From Kluyvera intermedia (lineage in GTDB: Bacteria > Pseudomonadota > Gammaproteobacteria > Enterobacterales > Enterobacteriaceae): a stretch of 64,000 bases of DNA. Below are positions 59,301-64,000 of this stretch, one piece after another. Under the pieces are notes generated by a model, which saw only the letters and a list, made by a program, of their open reading frames with translations, did not search any database and was not told where the DNA came from. Location of the stretch: contig NZ_JAKCNS010000024.1 in NCBI RefSeq assembly GCF_021440345.1, forward strand, positions 22,318 to 86,317. The letters run 5' to 3'. The position numbers were made by a program, and so were the translations under genes. The number at the start of each line of letters is the position of its first letter. Position 1 is the stretch's first letter.

Positions 59301-60062
59301 TTAGCGAGCCAGCCAGCCGCCGTCTACGGCAACGGTATAACCGTTGATGTAGTCAGATGCCGGAGAAGCCAGGAACACAATCGGCCCCATCAGGTCGCTT
59401 GGCAGACCCCAACGGCCAGCCGGGATACGGTCGAGAATAGCCGCGCTACGCTCTTCGTCAGCGCGCAGCTGCTGGGTGTTGTTGGTGGCCATGTAGCCCG
59501 GTGCAATCGCGTTCACGTTGATACCGTGTTTCGCCCACTCGTTGGCCATCAGGCGGGTTACGCCCATTACGCCGCTTTTTGATGCGGTGTAAGACGGAAC
59601 GCGGATGCCGCCCTGGAAGGAGAGCATAGACGCGATGTTGATGATTTTGCCGCCTTTACCCTGCGCAATGAAGTGCTTAGCCGCAGCCTGGGACATGAAG
59701 AACACGCTCTTGATGTTCAGGTTCATGACGTCGTCCCAGTCTTTTTCGCTGAAGTCGATAGCGTCTTCGCGACGAATCAGACCGGCGTTGTTGACCAGAA
59801 TATCGATATGGCCGAATTCAGCCACCGCGCGCTCCAGCAGCGCCGGGATACCATCAATCTGACGCAGGTCAGCGGTCAGGCTCAGGAAACGGCGGCCCAG
59901 AGCGGTGACACGTTCGATGGTTTCAGTCGGTTCAACAATGTTGATACCCACAATGTCGCAGCCAGCTTCCGCCAGACCCAGCGCCATACCCTGGCCCAGA
60001 CCAGTGTCACAACCTGTTACGACGGCGACTTTACCTTGCAGAGAGAATGAATCCAAAATCAT
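59301..60062 (-). CDS. kduD: 2-dehydro-3-deoxy-D-gluconate 5-dehydrogenase KduD
   Basis: A 253-residue short-chain dehydrogenase that reduces 2,5-diketo-3-deoxygluconate to 2-keto-3-deoxygluconate with NADH. The cofactor motif is VVTGCDTGLGQGMALG at residues 14-29, NNAG follows near residue 90, and the catalytic Tyr-x3-Lys is in PSYTASKSGVMG. It is 63 bases after kduI on the same strand. It supplies KDG, the KdgR inducer. Confidence 0.96.
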   Translation of the reverse strand: MILDSFSLQGKVAVVTGCDTGLGQGMALGLAEAGCDIVGINIVEPTETIERVTALGRRFLSLTADLRQIDGIPALLERAVAEFGHIDILVNNAGLIRREDAIDFSEKDWDDVMNLNIKSVFFMSQAAAKHFIAQGKGGKIINIASMLSFQGGIRVPSYTASKSGVMGVTRLMANEWAKHGINVNAIAPGYMATNNTQQLRADEERSAAILDRIPAGRWGLPSDLMGPIVFLASPASDYINGYTVAVDGGWLAR

Positions 60063-60125
60063 TTTATATTCCTTGTTGTTAGCGCCTGTACCGGACAGGC
60101 ATTGTTAATCTAATGCTGTCCGCGA

Positions 60126-60962
60126 CTAGCGCAGATCCTTCACTGCAACATGATCCATGTCATCAAAGACCTGGTTCTCACCGACCATTCCCCAGATGAA
60201 GGTATACGCCTTAGTACCTACGCCTGAATGGATTGACCAGCTCGGTGAAATCACCGCCTGCTCATTGTGCATCACCACGTGACGCGTTTCCTGCGGCTGC
60301 CCCATCATGTGGAACACGCAGCTGTCTTCATCCATATTGAAATAGAAGTAGACTTCCATGCGACGCTCATGGGTATGGCACGGCATGGTATTCCACAGGT
60401 TGCCCGGCGCCAGTTCGGTCAGGCCCATGCTGAGCTGACAGGTTTCCAGCACATCAGGAACAAAATATTTATTGATGGTACGACGGTTACTGGTGAGGTT
60501 ATCCCCCAGAGTGACCGGTGAAACGTCAGCAGGTGTGACTTTTTTCGTTGGGTAAGTGGTGTGAGCCGGTGCGCAGTTGTAGTAAAACTTCGCCGGTTTC
60601 GCCGCATCTACGCTGGCGAAGACCACTTCTTTCGCGCCTTTGCCTACATACAGCGCATCGCGATGACCGATTTCATAGCACTGACCGTCAACGGTAATCG
60701 TACCGGCGCCGCCAATGTTGATAACGCCCAGCTCGCGGCGCTCCAGGAAGAAGCTAACGCCAAGCTGTTTGCCCACTTCACCGCCCACCGATACCGTTTT
60801 CGCGACCGGCATAATGCCGCCTACGATAATACGGTCGATATGGCTGTACACCATGGTGTACTCATCCGCGACAAAAACCTGTTCAACTAAAAACTCGTCA
60901 CGAAGTCCTTGTGTATCCAGCGTCTTGGCATGCGCGCTGTGAATGCTCTGTCTTACTTCCAC
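60126..60962 (-). CDS. kduI: 4-deoxy-L-threo-5-hexosulose-uronate ketol-isomerase KduI
   Basis: A 278-residue zinc-dependent cupin isomerase that converts 5-keto-4-deoxyuronate to 2,5-diketo-3-deoxygluconate. Zinc ligands His196, His198 and Glu203 ([13 protein letters not shown]) and His245 ([10 protein letters not shown]) are present at the E. coli positions. It heads the kduI-kduD unit, and two KdgR-type boxes lie 85 and 108 bases upstream. Confidence 0.97.
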   Translation of the reverse strand: MEVRQSIHSAHAKTLDTQGLRDEFLVEQVFVADEYTMVYSHIDRIIVGGIMPVAKTVSVGGEVGKQLGVSFFLERRELGVINIGGAGTITVDGQCYEIGHRDALYVGKGAKEVVFASVDAAKPAKFYYNCAPAHTTYPTKKVTPADVSPVTLGDNLTSNRRTINKYFVPDVLETCQLSMGLTELAPGNLWNTMPCHTHERRMEVYFYFNMDEDSCVFHMMGQPQETRHVVMHNEQAVISPSWSIHSGVGTKAYTFIWGMVGENQVFDDMDHVAVKDLR

Positions 60963-61046
60963 CTTAACCTCCAGGAAAATGTGGTTTGATCCTATTTAGC
61001 AGAACAAAACTCTATTCCACTTTGTTTATGCATACATCTTAGCTCT

Positions 61047-61088
61047 GATGAAATGGGTTTTCAATTACAAATAAAACGTCGTTTCATT
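61047..61088 (-). promoter_or_regulatory. Tandem KdgR-type operators upstream of kduID
   Basis: Two palindromes lie four bases apart: GATGAAATGGGTTTTCAAT (61047-61065) and AATAAAACGTCGTTTCATT (61070-61088). Their centres are 23 bases apart, about two helical turns. The second is the stronger match to the GAAA-N5-TTTC core pattern. Both lie in the 470-base gap shared by the divergent kduI and second ogl genes. Confidence 0.75.
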
Positions 61089-61326
61089 TTTTCTGTGAAT
61101 TAATGTCAAAAATGAAAATGGGATCACGAATATGCTATTGCACGCCGCTGTGACAAACTAAAAAACACTATTATTCATTTAGTTACATGTTTCTTTGAAA
61201 ACAGACCCGAAATGGGTAAATACTGGCGTAAAAATGAAGGCGGACTTGACAAGCGGTGGGATGAGACGTCAAAAAAAGTAGCAGAAATACTGATTTTTCG
61301 TATAAAGTGCGTCAGACATCACAAAC

Positions 61327-61345
61327 AATGAAACGTCGTTTTGAT
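61327..61345 (+). promoter_or_regulatory. KdgR-type operator upstream of the second ogl
   Basis: AATGAAACGTCGTTTTGAT lies 87 bases before the second ogl start. The remainder of the gap (60963-61432) is AT-rich, has no gene, and contains a TGTGACAAAC sequence at 61149-61158. Confidence 0.78.
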
Positions 61346-61432
61346 AAATTAACACCATATTTTTAAAATAACATCCACATCGGCCAGCGAGGAAGATAGA
61401 CCCCGCGACCGCTGGAGTATAAGGAGAGCATC

Positions 61433-62608
61433 ATGGCTAAAGGCATGCGGGTAAAATTGAATTATGAGGTCAGCCGCGACCCGGACACTGGCGCGGAAGT
61501 CACCCGCTTAACTCCACCGGAAGTAACATGTCATCGTAACTACTTCTATCAGAAGTGCTTCTTTAACGATGGCAGCCATCTGTTATTCGCCGGTGAGTTC
61601 GATGGTCATTGGAACTACTATTTACTGGATGTGGCGAATGCCGAAGCCGTTCAGCTAACCGAAGGCGCTGGCGACAATACCTTTGGTGGCTTCCTGTCTC
61701 CGGACGACAAATCCCTCTACTACGTTAAGAATGACCGTACCCTGCTGGAAGTGAACCTGAAAACCCTGGTTGAGCGTGAAGTTTACCGCGTTCCAGAGGA
61801 GTGGGTTGGTTACGGTACCTGGGTTTCTAACAGCGACTGCACCAAACTGGTTGGCATCGAAATCGCCAAAAGCGACTGGACGCCGCTGAATGACTGGCAG
61901 TTGTTCCACGACTTCTTCCATAAAGGCCCACACTGCCGTCTGCTGCGTGTCGATCTGAAAACCGGCGCAAGCGCGGTGATCCACGAAGAGAAAAACTGGC
62001 TCGGCCACCCAATCTATCGTCCGTTTGATGACAACACCGTTGCCTTCTGCCATGAAGGTCCGCACGACCTGGTGGACGCGCGTATGTGGCTGGTCAACGA
62101 AGATGGCAGCAACGTGCGTAAAGTGAAAGAGCACGCCGAAGGCGAAAGCTGCACCCACGAATTCTGGGTCCCGAACGGTTCCGCTCTGGTGTATGTCTCT
62201 TACCTGAAAGGCAAACAGGGTCGTACCATTTATCGTTTCAACCCGGACACCAACGTCAACGAAGCGCTGATGCAGATGCCAGCCTGTTCTCACCTGATGA
62301 GCAACTTCGACGGTACCCTGCTGGTCGGCGATGGCTCCGGTACGCCGGTTGATGTGAAAGATACCAGCGGCTACACCATCGATAACGACCCGTATCTGTA
62401 TGCATTCGACGTCGCCAAACAGTCTTACTTCCGCGTTGCCCGCCACGACACCTCGTGGGCAACGGTACAAAACAGCCGTCAGGTAACTCACCCGCATCCA
62501 TCCTTTACCCCGGATGATAGCGCGGTGCTGTTTAGCTCTGACAAAGATGGCAAACCGGCGCTCTATATCGCCAAACTGCCAGCCGAGCGTGTATTAGTGA
62601 AAGCATAA
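61433..62608 (+). CDS. ogl: Oligogalacturonide lyase Ogl, second copy
   Basis: A 391-residue PL22 lyase, close to the usual family length of about 388. CHRNYFYQKCFFNDG, the metal-site ACSHLMSNFDG and RQVTHPHPSFTPDD are conserved, as are DARMWLVNEDGSN and GHWNYYLLDVA. It is transcribed alone under a KdgR box with AAGGAGA before the ATG and has its own terminator. This copy is the better match to the standard form; the first copy is linked to the transporter. Confidence 0.93.
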   Translation: MAKGMRVKLNYEVSRDPDTGAEVTRLTPPEVTCHRNYFYQKCFFNDGSHLLFAGEFDGHWNYYLLDVANAEAVQLTEGAGDNTFGGFLSPDDKSLYYVKNDRTLLEVNLKTLVEREVYRVPEEWVGYGTWVSNSDCTKLVGIEIAKSDWTPLNDWQLFHDFFHKGPHCRLLRVDLKTGASAVIHEEKNWLGHPIYRPFDDNTVAFCHEGPHDLVDARMWLVNEDGSNVRKVKEHAEGESCTHEFWVPNGSALVYVSYLKGKQGRTIYRFNPDTNVNEALMQMPACSHLMSNFDGTLLVGDGSGTPVDVKDTSGYTIDNDPYLYAFDVAKQSYFRVARHDTSWATVQNSRQVTHPHPSFTPDDSAVLFSSDKDGKPALYIAKLPAERVLVKA

Positions 62609-62643
62609 TTAATTCTGAGTTTTGTGTTTCTGTAACTGGCCTT

Positions 62644-62670
62644 GCCCTCCTTTCGGAGGGCCTTTTTTTT
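62644..62670 (+). terminator. Intrinsic terminator after the second ogl
   Basis: GCCCTCC-TTTC-GGAGGGC is followed by eight T residues. It begins 35 bases past the stop. Confidence 0.9.
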
Positions 62671-62807
62671 GCCTGCGATACCGTATTTCTGTCTGCAATC
62701 CGTTTTAACACTGGGTCACTATCGGTTTCTTCCCCCTTTTAGGGAAGCGGCGCGCAATGTGCCATTACCCTATTTGAGATCCGCAATAACACCGGGGCAT
62801 TATGGAT

Positions 62808-62845
62808 CCCCTCGCCCCTCTGGGGAGAGGGTTAGGGTGAGGAGC
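62808..62845. repeat. CCCTCTCCC-type palindromic repeat
   Basis: CCCCTCGCCCCTCTGGGGAG followed by AGGGTTAGGGTGAG is almost identical to the right-hand copy at 18718-18754. It lies in the 349-base gap between convergent ogl and kdgM, which holds terminators for both genes but no gene. Confidence 0.8.
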
Positions 62846-62904
62846 ACCGGATGAAGGCAAAATAACAACCAGCAGATAAAGATATTTACGGGGGGCATAA
62901 AACG

Positions 62905-62935
62905 AAAACCCCCGGCCAAAAGCTCCGGGGGGAAA
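62905..62935 (-). terminator. Intrinsic terminator after kdgM
   Basis: On the minus strand CCCCCGG and CCGGGGG pair around AGCTTTTGG and are followed by TTTTCG. It begins about 25 bases past the kdgM stop. Confidence 0.7.
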
Positions 62936-62957
62936 ACGGATGAGGGTCCGAATTTAT

Positions 62958-63674
62958 TTAGAAGGAGTAAGCGACACCTACACGCAGACGGGTCTGACGT
63001 TCGTCGGTTGATTTCACGCCCACATTGCCCACTTCAAAGTATGGGGACCAGTTTTTATCCCACTTGTAAGCCAGCTTAGCGTTATATTCGGTGCTGTATG
63101 GCTTGTTATCATTACGGTACAGGCTCTTATGCTGATCGTCAGCAATAGTACTGCGCGCATAAACATAGTTCAGCTCCGCACGCCAGTCACCCATTGCCCA
63201 ACCCACCCAGGTATCCACTTTATTCACTTTATCGTCCACACCACCGCCGTTGCTCGAAGTCGCCGGTACGCGGGTATATTCATAACGATAGCGAGCCGCT
63301 ACATAGAAGCCGTTATCAAAGCTGTATTGCGCATGCAGATACGGTTTGTAAATGGAGGAGCTATCTTTACTTTCAATATTAAAGCCCGGGGTCAGGGCAA
63401 TATTATCGGTAGCCTTCCAGCGCCAGTTAATCGATTCTTCGTGACCGTTACCGACGATTTCGTTAAATGGACGATCCTGTTTATCAGTATCACCGCCCGT
63501 CTTCCACTTCGCTTCGACGCCAAAACCAAGACCATTATCAAAACGGTGTGAAACCGCAACACGGTCTGCGTTGGAGCCACTGTCGATATATTCATGACGT
63601 AAGTCAACGGTGACTGCCGAAGCAGCGAAAGACATACCGGATAATATAGCCAGGGCCAGAGTTTTCTTAAGCAT
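62958..63674 (-). CDS. kdgM: Oligogalacturonate-specific outer-membrane porin KdgM
   Basis: A 238-residue beta-barrel porin. A signal peptide of 20 residues ends LSGMSFAASA, then VTVDLRHEYIDSG begins the first strand. Alternating aromatic strands continue to the terminal RLRVGVAYSF, whose final Phe is the outer-membrane assembly signal. It admits oligogalacturonides to the periplasm, where TogB binds them. A KdgR-type box overlaps its leader. Confidence 0.94.
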   Translation of the reverse strand: MLKKTLALAILSGMSFAASAVTVDLRHEYIDSGSNADRVAVSHRFDNGLGFGVEAKWKTGGDTDKQDRPFNEIVGNGHEESINWRWKATDNIALTPGFNIESKDSSSIYKPYLHAQYSFDNGFYVAARYRYEYTRVPATSSNGGGVDDKVNKVDTWVGWAMGDWRAELNYVYARSTIADDQHKSLYRNDNKPYSTEYNAKLAYKWDKNWSPYFEVGNVGVKSTDERQTRLRVGVAYSF

Positions 63675-63687
63675 TTGCCATCCCTCA

Positions 63688-63706
63688 ATTGAAATAATGT
63701 TTCTTT
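63688..63706 (-). promoter_or_regulatory. KdgR-type operator in the kdgM leader
   Basis: ATTGAAATAATGTTTCTTT keeps the GAAA-N5-TTTC core but has weaker flanks than the other boxes. It is only 14 bases upstream of the kdgM ATG, where a bound repressor could block elongation or ribosome access. Confidence 0.6.
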
Positions 63707-64000
63707 ATTATGGAATTGGATTTTATTTTTTCCGGATTTGCATTTTAGTGATCAAGATCGTAATTATTTGTTTCATAAAATCCGGCACAAAGAGGACGTG
63801 ACAAAGCTCAACAAAAAACAGATTCCGGCTCTAAAAATTACAACATGGATCACAACTATTTATTTATCTGGACAGGTTGTTTATATATTTAACTTGAATT
63901 ACAGATAGTTGCCACGAAACAAATAACGTAGGTTATTTTTATAAAGAGTAATTATTTGTGTTTAATTAATGATCAGGCTAAGACTTAACCAACAGGCAAC
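63707..64000 (-). promoter_or_regulatory. AT-rich kdgM promoter region to the window end
   Basis: No gene is visible here. AGTGATCAAGATCGTA (63747-63762) resembles a CRP site, matching the GTGA half well and the other half partly. CGTGACAAAGCTCA (63797-63810) shares the GTGACAAA core with sites upstream of togM and ogl. Catabolite activation is expected for kdgM genes, but these assignments are inference. Confidence 0.45.

Noticed and set aside
59127..59582. Open frame starting in the araE-kduD gap
   Set aside because: It runs through the kduD terminator and antisense into kduD, with no good ribosome site.
61091..61112. CTGTGAATTAATGTCAAAA as a CRP site
   Set aside because: The two half-sites are out of register by one base and the second half is poor.
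1..64000. CRISPR arrays, tRNA or rRNA genes, prophage or insertion sequences
   Set aside because: No regularly spaced direct repeats, tRNA-like cloverleaf sequences, transposase or phage genes were seen.

Overview
The window is chromosomal DNA from a GC-rich member of the Enterobacteriaceae. Gene order and protein similarity follow the Escherichia coli/Salmonella backbone amiC-argA-recD-recB-ptrA-recC-ppdCBA-thyA-lgt-ptsP-rppH-mutH-ygdQ-ygdR-tas-lplT-aas-galR-lysA-lysR-ygeA-araE-kduD-kduI. An anaerobic cobalamin cluster and a complete oligogalacturonide uptake module suggest a Klebsiella/Raoultella-type genome; this genus call is an inference from gene content.

Positions 1-1423 hold a fragment of a different locus on the minus strand (3' part of spoT, all of trmH, start of recG). 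It meets the cbi operon across about 100 bases made almost only of G and C (1423-1526). Both spoT and cbiO are cut there, so the join is most likely an assembly artefact.

Positions 1527-15785 carry the early-cobalt (anaerobic) corrin pathway. On the minus strand the order is cbiA-B-C-D-E-T-F-G-H-J-K-L-M-N-Q-O, most genes overlapping by a few bases, behind a cobalamin riboswitch. CbiMNQO imports cobalt, CbiK inserts it, and the remaining enzymes build the corrin ring. pduX (threonine kinase) diverges from the riboswitch and converges on cobD (threonine-phosphate decarboxylase); together they make the aminopropanol-phosphate that CbiB attaches.

Positions 15792-44468 are conserved backbone: cell separation (amiC), arginine synthesis (argA, two ARG boxes), RecBCD with pitrilysin, a minor pseudopilin set, thyA-lgt, the nitrogen PTS enzyme ptsP, rppH, the DnaA-reactivating site DARS2, mutH, and the lysophospholipid repair pair lplT-aas. 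Dispersed palindromes (REP-like, an ERIC element, and a CCCTCTCCC-type family) sit in intergenic gaps.

Positions 44550-50881 contain the OmrA and OmrB small RNAs, galR with its own operator, an acetyltransferase and a second LacI-type regulator between galR and lysA, then lysA/lysR and the amino-acid racemase gene.

Positions 50987-64000 form a pectin-oligomer regulon: kdgF, togMNAB, two ogl paralogues, araE, kduD, kduI and kdgM. At least five KdgR-type palindromes lie upstream of its transcription units. The route is KdgM (outer membrane), TogMNAB (inner membrane), Ogl, KdgF/KduI, then KduD to 2-keto-3-deoxygluconate. The tog-ogl block looks inserted into an ancestral ygeA-araE-kduD-kduI arrangement.
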